Shown: positions 9,316-19,499, counted from the first letter of the stretch. The stretch: DNA of 47,576 nt from Geosiphon pyriformis (GCA_016748015.1 JAAOMT010000777.1:384404-431979); one strand, 5' to 3'. Notes: generated by a model from the letters alone, not told the origin. Numbers and translations are program-made.

Positions 9316-11373
9316 AGCTGTGATTGCTTTTTGTTCATTGGCGGCTGCATTGCTAAGTAGAAATGGTAATTCATTGGCTTCGAACTCGAAAAGAAAAATA
9401 TTAGTGAGATTGGCGTTTTTAGCAATTCAGACTGGTGGAATAGTGGTGTAATTATGAAAAGGGTTTTGTTGTTGTGCTGCAGCTCTACTTTCCGAGGGTG
9501 CAGTATGGTAAAACTCCTGTTCTTCTGGTATTGTTAAATAACTGGGTTGAGTGTAGTAGTGGTTGAGTCTTGGTTGAGTGGAATTTCAGGGAACCAATTG
9601 GTTGTTCAAACCAATTCTATTGTTGTTTACTTGGTATCAGTTTTGTGGTATAAGTTGATTTTGTGTAATCAGTTTTCGAGTGGGTACTTGATAATGTTGT
9701 GTAGATGGTTGCTGGTATTGCTGTTGGATTGGCTGTGGAGCAGGCTAATAATAGTTATTTTGGTACTGAGGTCTTGGTGAATAGTAAGCTGGTGGTGATG
9801 GTTGATAATAAGATTGCTGTGGTGGAGGGTAACATTAATTACTCCTATTTTGTTGGTCTCATTGCAGCTTTCTGCAATCTCTTTTCCAATGGCCAGAGAT
9901 TCCACAGTAATGGCAATTCTGAGGTTAGTTATTGGAAAGTGGTGCAAAGTTATTTTAATGTCGTCTTTGGGGTGGTTGATATCTTTGGAGTTGCTGTTGT
10001 TGTTGATTGGTGAAATAGTTTTTAATCTTCTTTGTGAGTTGGTCAATTTTTTTCTCAGCTGCTAAGCTGGTTTCTCCAATTGCCAAATTTACAAGTTTGG
10101 TACGATTGGCCTCTTTTATGGCCATTTTGTATCTTTTCGCATACTGGATGGCAGAGTTTAAATCTTCTGGTGCGTGTGGGTAAACCTTTTAAATTAGTTT
10201 ATCTTTTAGACCAGCAATAAATTGATCCAAGATTTGAGCATCAGAATAATAATTGTTTGTTTTGAGTTGGCAAATTTGTCTGAAAAGTTTGTTGAATTTC
10301 CCAATATAAGTCATAACAGATTCAGAGAGTTCTTGTTTGATATTTCAAAAATGATTGTGAAGGGTGATAGAGGTATTATTGTCAGTGAACTGTTCAAGGA
10401 AGGCTGCTTTAAAGGCATTCCAATTATTGAATAGGGTGGCCAGATTTTCAAACCATTCTCCTGCCATTCCTTTGAGAAAGTATGAAATTGTTCTTAACAT
10501 TCTGGCAGCATTCCATCCATTTGTATCTTCAGCTTTAATAACTTGGTTGAGCCATTCTTGGGGACTGGTCTCAATGTCTTCTCCATTAAATTCAGGGATT
10601 TTTGCAATGTATGTTGTCATTTTGTCTTCTTCGTTTTTACTGTCTATTGATTCTTCTTCAGATATTTCAAGTTCGTTTTCTTCGTTCGCTGCTGTCTCAG
10701 AATGTTCACTTTGATTTTCAGCTAGAAAGTCAAGGAGATTGGAACTAGTTTGAAGGGGTTTTTGTTGTCTGGTGAGACTTCTGAGTGATGTAAAATTTTC
10801 TGGTCTTGCAAATCAATTCAAGGGTGAATTAGATGTTTGTGCTTGTGCAAGTGAAGCTGGAAAAGGTGTGATAGTAAGTGAAAGTTTTAAACTGGTTCCT
10901 TGTTCAGGTGTTTGTAAATGTTTGAATAATATTTTAGGAGTATTGGGTGTTGTATGAACAGATTGGTTATCTCTTTGTCTTTTGTTGCTACTGGTTTCAG
11001 GTTCAGATTCGAGTTCAAAGACAAATTGTGCATTTGCAGGATATTTTTCTTCACAGAATCAAATGATATTATAATCGAGTTCCTCAAAATAAGTAGCACA
11101 AGCTTCAGCACTAATGTTTTCTGCTTTAGTGTTGGAATAGTGTAATATGTTCTCAAGAAGATTTCTTTTAACTGTTGTAATGTTATAGTTTCCAAAGAGG
11201 TAGTTGTTAATTCGATTTTTGATGTATTGAAAAAGTGTTTTCTTGAAAGCTATGATTCCATCGCGTATTTCAAATCGTTGTTTACAGTGTGTGTAAATCA
11301 ATTGATAGTACTCTAGGGTTATGATGTCCGAGGTGGTTGCCACTTTGAATTTGTTGTTGCTGTGTTGTTTCCG

Positions 11374-11386
11374 TGGGAGAGCACCA
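11374..11386 (-). other. tRNA primer-binding site, copy B
   Basis: The minus strand reads TGGTGCTCTCCCA two bases inside the LTR end at 11389. It is identical to the site of copy A (2511-2523) although the flanks differ, which supports function. Confidence 0.7.
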
Positions 11387-11388
11387 AA

Positions 11389-12357
11389 TGTTACCAGAAG
11401 TTTTTGGTCTCTTCTTAGTTCTTGTATGTTTGTTGTAATGCTGTTAATTTACAATTTATGGGAAGTGTTTAAACCTCCGATAACTGAATTTATCTTCAAA
11501 TTATCTTCTATACTTTGAACTGCAGGACTTATAAGTGGAATGGCCAATTCCTCACCAGTTACTTTATGTAGTTACATTGTAGTAAATGTCAACTCTTTCT
11601 CAGGAATTGCTCATCTGAAAGCTCACTAAAATGTGTAGTTATTTTGCTGTGAAAGTCAACTCTTCTACAGGAATCTTGTTTGTAGGCTACCCTAATAATT
11701 ATGATAATAAAAGAAAATAAAATAAAAGAAAAGGAAAGAAAAAAAAGAAATGAGGAATTGATTTGTTAAAGTCGTTTTGGATCCAGGCCTGGAAGTGCTT
11801 TAACAGTCTACTGAAATTGGTAGCTAATCAATTTCAAACTGTTAGTTGGGTTTTGGGGATTTTTCAAGTGTAATAATTAAAGAATTTGGTTTTTCAAATT
11901 ATTTGATATTTATTTCTTTTGTGTGTGTAAAAATGGTTTTAAGTGATAAATCTAGAGTAAGATACATTTTCTCAAAAAAAAAAGCTCTTCTTTTATACAA
12001 CTTGTCGTAACACTATTCTATGAACTTGAACTTTGCTATTTTCTACAATTTCACTGAACTAAAGATACATTTCGGTGAACTATTAGATTTTTCGGTGAAC
12101 TATCAATTATTTCGGCAAATTTTTACAAATTTTGGTGAACTTTTTGAATGTTACATAGTTCAGGGTATTGCATGATTGATCATCACAATTAGGTTACATT
12201 TGTGTTGTATACAAATTGGGTTATTAATTAAATGATAATTTCAGATATTTTGCTAATGTAATAAGTGATAATTTGAAATGATAATATATGCTAATTAATG
12301 ATAGGAATTATAAGATAATTTCATGCTAAATAATATCTCTAATTTCATCTGGTAACA
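11389..12357 (-). repeat. 5' LTR of Gypsy copy B
   Basis: A 969-bp LTR with termini TGTTAC...GTAACA, aligning with 2526-3517. In a 57-base stretch compared by eye (around 11640-11696 against 2771-2829), three differences are seen, all C/T. A central low-complexity segment differs by indels. The right end meets LINE ORF2 at 12358, so GCAG (12358-12361) is the probable 4-bp target duplication; the partner copy would be outside the window. Confidence 0.9.
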
Positions 12358-13738
12358 GCAGATTTGACCTTACCAGGTTCGAGAATCAAATCATTCTCAA
12401 TTATTAGGTGGTCGAGCACCACCTTCTGAAACGAACACTCCAAGACATTCTTGATCATGCAACCCTTATCAGAACAAAAATTCTCCATGTGCTTGTCAAT
12501 AGCCTTCCTAATAAGAGCAACCCTAGCAACCCTAGATTCAAAGTACTTAGACTTGTAATATTTTTTCCTGACCCCTAATAGGTGGTGCAGAATCACCTCA
12601 ATATTGACACTATTGTCGACCATAACACAAACCTCAGCAGCATCACTAACATTGATTTTGGACCAAGCATCAATAAGTTTGACTACACTAGAAACTTAAT
12701 AAGAACCCAAGCTCCACATCAATTTAGCCACCAAAAGCTCCAGCTTGAAGAATTTTAAAGATTGCTTATTTCTCAAACACTTGAATTCACTGAACCAGAA
12801 TCTCGAAAACACCTTATCAGCAGAGCTAATTACCACTTCCCTAATGATTTCCCACATAGCATCCAGATTACCACTAGTCTTAGCCTTATAGAATTCACCC
12901 AATCACTCCAGAAATCTAATTAAAAAGCAGTCTCAAAAACCCAACCACTTGTCAGCACCTACATCTTTGATTCTGAATTTCCACCTATTTTTATTAGCTT
13001 GCTTATGAATACTATTGAGATGAGCATTGAGAAGACCACCCAAACCAATTGAAACTGATACAGCTTTGTGGTCCATATCAAAAAAATCTTGAACAGAAGC
13101 AACTCCATGACCAGCAATCACAGCTGACAGACCTTCACTCACAAAAATAAAATCAATAACCTTCTCAACACCCCTCGAGTTGTCTCAAGTAGGAGCCCCA
13201 ACCAAAGAGTATCTCTCAAATGAATTAACCAAATCCAGATCAGAACAAAATTTAAAATTCGCACTCTTCCTAGAGCTGTCTTTATTAAAGTCACTACCAA
13301 GAACCACAAAAGTGCTGGAGTTTACAGCCTTAGCAATAAACAAATTGATTTCTGAAGCCTGACCAAACCTAGTACCAGCAAAAGCACTGGCATAAAGACC
13401 CAAAACTGAAACTGAAAGCTTGCCCTTGAAAAAAAGCTGTACTGAAATAAAACAACCAGGAACTTCTTTGACTTTAGAAACATGATGAGCCAAAGAATTG
13501 TCCATAATAATAGCCACATCAGCACTAAGGAAACCCACATCCAACCCTGAAGAAAAAATTCTCACCCCATCAAACTTATCCGCAATCCATGGCCTAGTAG
13601 AAGACCTAAGCTTAGTTTCTGTAACTACTGAGATCAAATTACCAGAATCAAAATGCCAACGTACAATATCCTCTTGCTTAGCAGAAATGTTGATACACGA
13701 ACATTACATGTAGCCACCCTCCAAATTAGGTCACTCAT
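12358..13738 (-). pseudogene. LINE ORF2 fragment, copy 1: endonuclease and linker
   Basis: Starts at the ATG (13738-13736) that shares its A with the ORF1 stop. The N-terminus reads MSDLIWRVATCNVR. A single-base deletion after NVRG moves the rest into the frame of 13637-12345. Endonuclease/exonuclease/phosphatase signatures are NVRG, VTETKLR, VLGSDFN and DMDHKAVSVS, i.e. the AP-type endonuclease that nicks the target in LINEs. The linker before RT follows (12902-12358). Several in-frame stops are present (13185, 12933, 12696). RT is absent because the Gypsy element interrupts the frame at 12357. Confidence 0.8.
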
Positions 13739-15606
13739 TAGGGTGAAAAAAGTGTCTGTGAATCCAAGCTAATGCACAACTGATCTAACTTCTCCAAAAT
13801 TGCACCAACAGAGGCATTAAGAGCCAACAACTTGGATTCCAAGGAACCCACCTTAGAGGTCAAAACCTTCGAACTACTTGAACCCAAATCCGAACCACTG
13901 AAAGGAAGTGGAGATGTCTCTACAAGAATATTCGAGATGTCATTCAAAGCCATATCAAAACTGGCAGCTGCTGGTACAGCCAAAACAGAAGTAGAGAGAA
14001 AAAAAACTGACAGCACTAGATTCATGTCGTTGAGTTTGTGCATAATACCAGAAACCTGGTCATTTAAGAGCTCCAATGAATGTTCCAAAGATGCCAAACA
14101 AACACTCAAAGACGAATTAACATTCGAAAGCAAAGGAGCACTATCACTTAAACTAAAGATGCCATAAGAGAAGGCACCAGAACCAAAACCAGAGCTGGAA
14201 GAGGAGCCAACAGAAAAGGACGCAAGAGACACCACTTGGGTCCATAACTTGCTCCCAAAAGCAGCAGGATGAGAGATAGGAACATTTTTTTTTGCATAAA
14301 GCCTGGCCAGCTGAAAGTGGTTGGCAAAGAAAGCAGGCCTTTTAAACAAAGATGAGAGCTCAGGAGATGACATAATTGAAGCATCACATTCAAGAGCCGA
14401 GTAACCAAAATGCCCACATTTCCCATATTGAACCAAATCAAATCTAGCCCACGAGAGTTGAACACCATCAAGGATAGACTCAGTAAGAAAAGCTAAATTC
14501 AAATCATTAACAGATTCAAAGCACACTACTGCACAACAAAATCTATTGCCAGTTTCCAATGAGCAATTAATAACACAAGTCTTCTCACCAACTTTATCCA
14601 AAAGAGTACCAATATCATGTACAGTAGTTCCCACCGGCAAAGTAAACAAAAGCACCCTGAAGCAATTCCTTGACACCCAGATATTACAATCACCCACAGC
14701 TTTGGCTACACGCACTGAGTCTTTTCCAATTAGGAATGACCACTTTGAGACCAACTGATCGGCTTGACCAGACTCGGCGAATTCCACTACAGCCTTTTGC
14801 CACATTCCAATTAACTGAATTTTAATTGATTTAATATTTTCAAACTCGGCTACTGTGGTAATGATCATTTTTTTAGATGTATTCATGGGAATTTCTTTGA
14901 TCACCACAGCCCGATCTGAACACATTCCTTGTCTTTTGAAATCAGTGTTTACAATGATGTTGTTATCTTTGGCCAATGAGATGGCCTTTTCCATGCTTGC
15001 TTCAGAAGTAAAAGTAGATATAATGATTCCTTTAAATTTTGAGGGAATAATGGCCCCCCCAAAATTACTGATTCCTGCAAATAATTTTCTTATGACCTGA
15101 GTTTTGGCTGTTGCTAATTTCCCTTCCACAGCTGAAAGATTGATGTCCAAAGCAAAAAATTTTCTCACAGACACCTCAATCTGAGTTTTAACAATTTTAG
15201 AATCAATCCACTTTTTATCCAGAGGGATAGACACACGAGGAGGAAGCACAATTTTATCATCATCCATAGTAAAATCAGGAGAGCCAAGTGGAGAACCAAA
15301 CATTATGCCAGTATCAACATGTTTTGCCTTGGGAGTGGTTGCAGCTGAACCCAGAAGAGACCCTTCATGTACATCTGTCATGCCAACATCCTCATCATTA
15401 CCAGACAGACTATTTACATCAAAGTACACACTATCACCAGGCCCCAATTTACTCAAAGAGATATCTCTCTCATCATCAGAGTGTTTAACATTGCCAAAAA
15501 CCACCCTTTTTTTCTGAGCAAAAAAACCACCAGCAGGACCATGGAAAGCACCTTTGGGCACCTTCTTTTTTGACATATCACCGCTCGAAGCAGTCTTCAA
15601 ATCCAC
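13738..15606 (-). CDS. LINE ORF1 protein, copy 1 (intact 622 aa, degenerate CCHC)
   Basis: Complete open frame from MDLKTASSGDMSKKK to TAA, the longest intact transposon ORF in the window. It has an acidic Ser/Asp-rich N-terminus, an RRM-like middle (VVIKEIPMNTSKKMI, IKSIKIQLIGMWQKAVVEF), then a second similar unit (VLLFTLPVGTTVHDIGTLL) ending in a zinc knuckle near residues 390-405. The knuckle reads YGKCGHFGYSALEC, so the first Cys and the His of CX2CX4HX4C are both Tyr. The Ser-rich C-terminal third is variable. ORF1 proteins of LINEs bind their RNA to form the retrotransposition particle. This one is probably impaired in zinc binding. The stop overlaps the ORF2 start as TAATG. Confidence 0.8.
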   Translation of the reverse strand: MDLKTASSGDMSKKKVPKGAFHGPAGGFFAQKKRVVFGNVKHSDDERDISLSKLGPGDSVYFDVNSLSGNDEDVGMTDVHEGSLLGSAATTPKAKHVDTGIMFGSPLGSPDFTMDDDKIVLPPRVSIPLDKKWIDSKIVKTQIEVSVRKFFALDINLSAVEGKLATAKTQVIRKLFAGISNFGGAIIPSKFKGIIISTFTSEASMEKAISLAKDNNIIVNTDFKRQGMCSDRAVVIKEIPMNTSKKMIITTVAEFENIKSIKIQLIGMWQKAVVEFAESGQADQLVSKWSFLIGKDSVRVAKAVGDCNIWVSRNCFRVLLFTLPVGTTVHDIGTLLDKVGEKTCVINCSLETGNRFCCAVVCFESVNDLNLAFLTESILDGVQLSWARFDLVQYGKCGHFGYSALECDASIMSSPELSSLFKRPAFFANHFQLARLYAKKNVPISHPAAFGSKLWTQVVSLASFSVGSSSSSGFGSGAFSYGIFSLSDSAPLLSNVNSSLSVCLASLEHSLELLNDQVSGIMHKLNDMNLVLSVFFLSTSVLAVPAAASFDMALNDISNILVETSPLPFSGSDLGSSSSKVLTSKVGSLESKLLALNASVGAILEKLDQLCISLDSQTLFSP

Positions 15607-15725
15607 GATAAAGAGATTATTGTTTAAGAAAATGTTAAAAGAAAACTAACAAAAAAAAAAAAAAAACTTCTTTATCAGAAAATGAAGATTTTTGGAGATA
15701 AGAGAAAAAGAAGTTTTTTTTTTTT

Positions 15726-16260
15726 AAATATTAAAACTATTATAATAATATTATTATTATAATTTTTAAAACCAATTTTAATAAAAATAATTTTTACAAA
15801 TTTTTAAGTTAAAATTATAAAAATTTATTTAATAAATAATATAATAATTTTTAATTTTTAATTTATATTTTTAAATTGTTGTAATTTTGTTATAATTTAA
15901 ATTAATTTAATAAATATTTGTTTAAAAAAATTAAGATATTTGTTAATAATTTTATTAAAAATTTAAATTTATTTATAATTATTATAAATATATTATATTA
16001 TTTTTATATTTAAAAATGTAATATAAATATTAAAATTTATAATATTATGTTATTTATTTTAGTATATTTTGATAATAAGTAATAATATTATTTATATAAA
16101 TAATCAAATATTATTAAATATTTAAAAAATAAAATTTGACTTGTTTAAACCTAATTTTTTAAAATAAATATCAAATTAAAAAATAGTATATTTAAAATTT
16201 AATTAGTAAAAAAAAAATTAATGTTAAATAAGTTTTTTATTTATTGTTATTATTAATACA

Positions 16261-16324
<64 letters not shown>

Positions 16325-16560
16325 CAGTTTTTATTACAATTTTTAACCAAAAAATATTTTGATTTTAATTTAAAAGTATAATTTTTTAATGTAAAGAAAC
16401 ATTGTAACAATAATAGTAATAATAGTAATAATAAAACAACTATGTTTCATATTTACCGAAACTACTTTTAAGAAAGGTTCTCAATAGTTACATAATATTC
16501 CATTGGTGAAACGATAAACAAAGAAAGTAGCAAAAATTTTTTTTTAAAGGGCATTTTGAA

Positions 16561-16602
<42 letters not shown>

Positions 16603-17170
16603 TTAATATTTTTTCAAAAAAGATTATTCTTTTAAATTTAATTTTAGGAAGATAGGGAAATAATTTCTTTGAACATAATTCTCGTTAAAAAATACAGATA
16701 ATTTTCTTGCAATCACTACTTATTTATCGCATAGGCCTTTTGGTGTGTTTAAACAAATTTTTATTCTTTATTAAGTAGTGTACATACCTGTTTCAAAATT
16801 GTTCTCATTCTAATTTAAAAAAAATTGTGTTAGGGAAAACTAATAAATAACTATATTACCATTAATGACCATCAGTAGTTTAATTTATATCACAATAATA
16901 AATTGACAATAATTTAATCAAGACACGTGAAAACATTTAAAATTTTTCTTTGGAAAAGAAGTATATTATCATTATCATTATCATTATTTAAAATGAGGAA
17001 ATATCTTAACAATATTAAATAATTTATATCATGTACAAATTATTTAATTCCCATGTGGATTCAAAAAATTTTGAATCGTTCTTTAACACGATATATGACC
17101 AAATATGTTGAGGAATTTAAATATTGTTCGTGATATCTTTTAATATTAGTAAATTTTCCTCATTTTTAAA
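15726..17170. other. AT-rich spacer, no gene seen
   Basis: Very AT-rich DNA with only short frames. It contains (TTA)n near 16261-16321 and (AAT)n near 16563-16602. It begins right at the 5' end of LINE copy 1. It may include transposon DNA mutated beyond recognition, as at 45485-47395, but I could not align it to anything in the window. Confidence 0.7.
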
Positions 17171-17174
17171 TAAT

Positions 17175-17846
17175 TTAGAATAAGTAGAAACTCAATGCAG
17201 CTAGGAAACCGCCAAAAGCAATCGATATCGGATGATTAATCAGAATCGAATTGGCACCAGCAGTTGATCCAGTCGAGTTTGTTGTAGTAGCGGTTGTTGC
17301 TGTTGTTGTTGCTGCTGTTGTTGTTGTTGTTGTTGTTGTTTTTGAAGTATCTTGGTTAGTAACCTTTTGAATCGAACCGTTACTATTAGTGATGGTAGTT
17401 GGTTGGGCTGATTTACTTGCGATTTTATTAGCAGCACTTTCAATGGATGATGATGATGCGATCAAGCTTGATGTAAGTTGTGATAAGTTACTATTGATAT
17501 AATGGAGAAAAAAGTTAAAAAAGAAAATGAATTTGAAAATTTAACGAAATTTCATATCAATTAAAGAAAAAACATACGGAGGAATAGAGCCACTCAATGA
17601 AGATATTATTGCAATGGCTTCAGGAGGAAGATTTGGGGGAAGGCTTGATGGAATACCATTACTTAAAAAACTACTGATTACATCTGGTGGAAGATTAGAA
17701 AAACTACTGATTAAACTAGGTGGAATATTAGGTGGAATAGTTGGTGTACCACCACCACCAATGGGAGCTTGTCCATTGATGATATCATCATTAACAGCCA
17801 AAATGGTTAAAGCAGCAGCAAGAAGAGTTGTTGAAGAGAATTTCAT
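17175..17846 (-). CDS. Thr-rich secreted GPI-anchored protein (194 aa, two exons)
   Basis: Exon 1 is 17846-17578 and exon 2 is 17490-17175. The 87-bp intron has donor GTATGT and acceptor CAATAG, and splicing joins SGSIPP to NLSQLTSS in frame. The N-terminus, MKFSSTTLLAAALTILAV, is a signal peptide. The middle is Pro/Ser/Gly-rich (GGGGTPTIPPNIPP). Then come Ser/Thr-rich linkers and a poly-Thr tract encoded by a TTG microsatellite on the plus strand. The C-terminus, NHPISIAFGGFLAALSFYLF, is a hydrophobic GPI-attachment tail after a small-residue region. A TATATAAATA box lies upstream on the minus strand (about 17990-17999). It is likely a cell-wall or surface glycoprotein; the exact family is unknown. 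It is not transposon-derived. Confidence 0.8.
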
Positions 17847-17989
17847 TTTTTTTTTTTTTATCTAAAGTTCAAAGAAGAAGAAAACTTATTTTAGTTTACG
17901 ACGAGTTTTAATAATAATTTTATAATTTGTGAGAGAAATTGAAATTGAAATTGAAATTGAAATTAAAATTCATCTCGAATAGACATCGT

Positions 17990-17999
17990 ATTTATATAA
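17990..17999 (-). promoter_or_regulatory. TATA-like box upstream of the GPI protein gene
   Basis: The minus strand reads TATATAAATA about 145 bp upstream of the ATG at 17846. Between them is a GAAATT-type repeat (17937-17966). The distance fits a TATA box with a short leader. Confidence 0.4.
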
Positions 18000-18314
18000 A
18001 AGGTGTGAATTAAAATCCGAAGGTTTTTGAATAAATTAGTATTACCCATACAAAATTTCTCCTTTGTTTATGTGTATCACTATCTGCATACTATTTCAGG
18101 TTTAGATGAAAATATAGCTATATTAATATATATACATATTTCATGGGCGGTGTTGAGAAAATTGAGAAAATTAGAAAAATGAAAATTCCCCGATATATAA
18201 ACTATCATGATAGGAAAAAAATTTTTTTATACCCAGAGATTAGATAATGCCAAGGGGGGACACAGCCAAGTCTTCTTTCCCTGCATTATCATTGTGTGAC
18301 TAATAGAAATCAAT

Positions 18315-18353
<39 letters not shown>

Positions 18354-19150
18354 CACTTGCCAACCATTATAAAATAAATAAATAAAAATTCACGAATAAT
18401 ATCAAAGCTTTTTTTTTTGGAAGCTTGACAATAGTCACAGAACTAGGGTATTTATAATGACGTCACATTTTTATAATAGTCTGATCTCCAAAATATTTAT
18501 AAATATATATATATATATATATAATACGTATAAGATCATTGATTTTTTTTTTTTTTCATAGTTATTTCTCATTTGAGCTAAGTTAATTCTTCATTGACAG
18601 CTTCATTGAGATGTAATTTTTTTTTTTGTGTACTATTTAGGACAAGAAATTAGGCGTTTGAATAATAGTTGCAGATACGTAAAAAAAAAAAAAAAAAATT
18701 TATTTTAAACTTGGCTTTACTATTTTACTATTTATCATTTTAAACTTTATTATTTAAGTTTATAAAATATTTTATTTTTTAATAAAGAATTGAATACTTT
18801 AGGGAATTCATAAATAAGAAATTTTTTTTTTAAATAATACAATCACACTTTAACATTTTTCTCCTTTGTTCATCTACTTTTAATTATTAACCTACGATAA
18901 AAGAATTTTATTATCTTTAAAGGTTTTTTCTCCTTTGAAATTCAAATTATTATTAAATTTATAATGGAAAATAAATAAATAAATAAGTCAATATATATAT
19001 ATATATATATATTGACTTATTACTTTTTATGTAAATACAATCCTGGCACACCATTAGGAAAATTTATTGCATTACCAATCTCTTTACAGAAAAGGTTGAT
19101 GCATGAATATCATTTTTGGTTACCCTTTATAACATAAAACCTCCATTTAA
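18000..19150. other. Gene-poor stretch with dinucleotide repeats
   Basis: I see no supported gene. There are (TA)n runs at about 18321-18342, 18504-18522 and 18993-19011; the last is flanked by AAGTCAATA...TATTGACTTA and forms a perfect-looking inverted repeat. Poly-T/poly-A runs are frequent. Confidence 0.6.
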
Positions 19151-19169
19151 CATAATGATCAGCCGAAAT

Positions 19170-19495
19170 TAAAATTCATCCAGGATTTGAAGCCGGTAAA
19201 TAAATGTCCTGGAAAAGTTTTCAAATTGGCATTACTGCCAAGCATGTGCATGATGATTTCAAAGCAAATACCTTCATGTAGTATTCTGCCATGGCAAATA
19301 TTGAGAATATTTGGGGATAGTGTGAGGGAAAAAAAGTAAAAAAAAAAAAAAATTGGTGGTAAAAAAAAAATCCATTGTCTCAATAGAGGTACTTACTAAT
19401 ATTCGTAACATTTTTGCCTTGTATAAATAGAGAAGGAGGCCCATACTACATATTAAAAAAATTTCTGAGATTGTGTTTAAAAGTTGTTCCGCCAT
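19170..19495 (-). CDS. Possible small single-pass membrane protein (about 43 aa if spliced)
   Basis: The ATG at 19495 opens MAEQLLNTISEIFLICSMGLL, with a hydrophobic helix, and continues LYLYKAKMLRIL to a consensus donor GTAAGT near 19397. The downstream acceptor TTTTCCAG near 19213 would add DIYLPASNPG and a stop in frame. Two other AG sites between them could add microexons, so the model is uncertain. I do not recognise the family. Confidence 0.3.
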
Positions 19496-19499
19496 TACT

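Larger units (their letters stand above)
4306..11343 (-). pseudogene. Gag-PR-dUTPase-RT-RH-IN polyprotein of Gypsy copy B (one frame, stop-riddled)
   Basis: Frame of 2346 codons starting MATTSDIITLEYYQ and ending LSNLNT-TAA at 4306-4308. Gag covers roughly 11343-9670, with an intact CCHC knuckle at 9915-9874 (CHYCGISGHWKRDC). Protease follows (9315-9013), then two cysteine clusters and dUTPase (8871-7270), RT (7170 to about 6300), RNase H (about 6150-5780), integrase (5691 to about 4750) and a GPF module (4531-4548). Stops include TGA at 11059, 10813, 10345, 6835 and 4747, and TAG at 7825. Several sit where the other copy or a universally conserved motif demands CGA (Arg). The element is therefore dead, but it is decayed by point changes, not by indels. 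Confidence 0.85.
2526..12357 (-). mobile_element. Ty3/Gypsy LTR retrotransposon copy B, full length with both LTRs (9.8 kb)
   Basis: Order on the minus strand: 5' LTR (12357-11389), primer-binding site, gag with CCHC knuckle, aspartic protease, cysteine clusters, dUTPase, RT, RNase H, integrase with GPF module, a second ORF, polypurine tract, 3' LTR (shared with copy A). Protease, RT, RNase H, then integrase is the Ty3/Gypsy order. Every pol and gag domain lies in one reading frame (codon starts divisible by 3 from 11343 to 4306) with no frameshift; only stop codons break it. The right LTR abuts LINE ORF2 at 12358, so the element is inserted in LINE copy 1. Confidence 0.9.
12358..15725 (-). 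mobile_element. LINE copy 1 (non-LTR retrotransposon), 5' portion truncated by the Gypsy insertion
   Basis: Minus strand: a 5' leader of about 120 bp (15725-15607), ORF1 (15606-13738), and ORF2 endonuclease plus linker (13738-12358). The leader AACTTCTTT..CTCTTA.CTCCAAAAATCTTC matches that of copy 2 at 31742-31825, so the 5' end is probably complete. At 12357 the sequence jumps from ORF2 (LILEPGKVK) into the LTR. Copy 2 continues without interruption from the same place (LILEPEKIKLNVDKIMEGW). The missing RT half should lie on the far side of the Gypsy array. Confidence 0.85.

Noticed and set aside
4306-11343. Alternative genetic code reading TGA as an amino acid
   Set aside because: TGA replaces CGA arginine codons in some places and probably TGG tryptophan in others, TAA and TAG occur too, and the host genes here read without internal stops.
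13738-15606. Host RNA-binding protein gene
   Set aside because: A homologous ORF with the same downstream endonuclease ORF and leader exists at 29810-31696, so it is LINE ORF1.
17240-17443. Poly-Gln protein on the minus strand
   Set aside because: It is a shadow frame of the Thr-rich exon 2, whose frame continues to a GPI tail and splices in phase.
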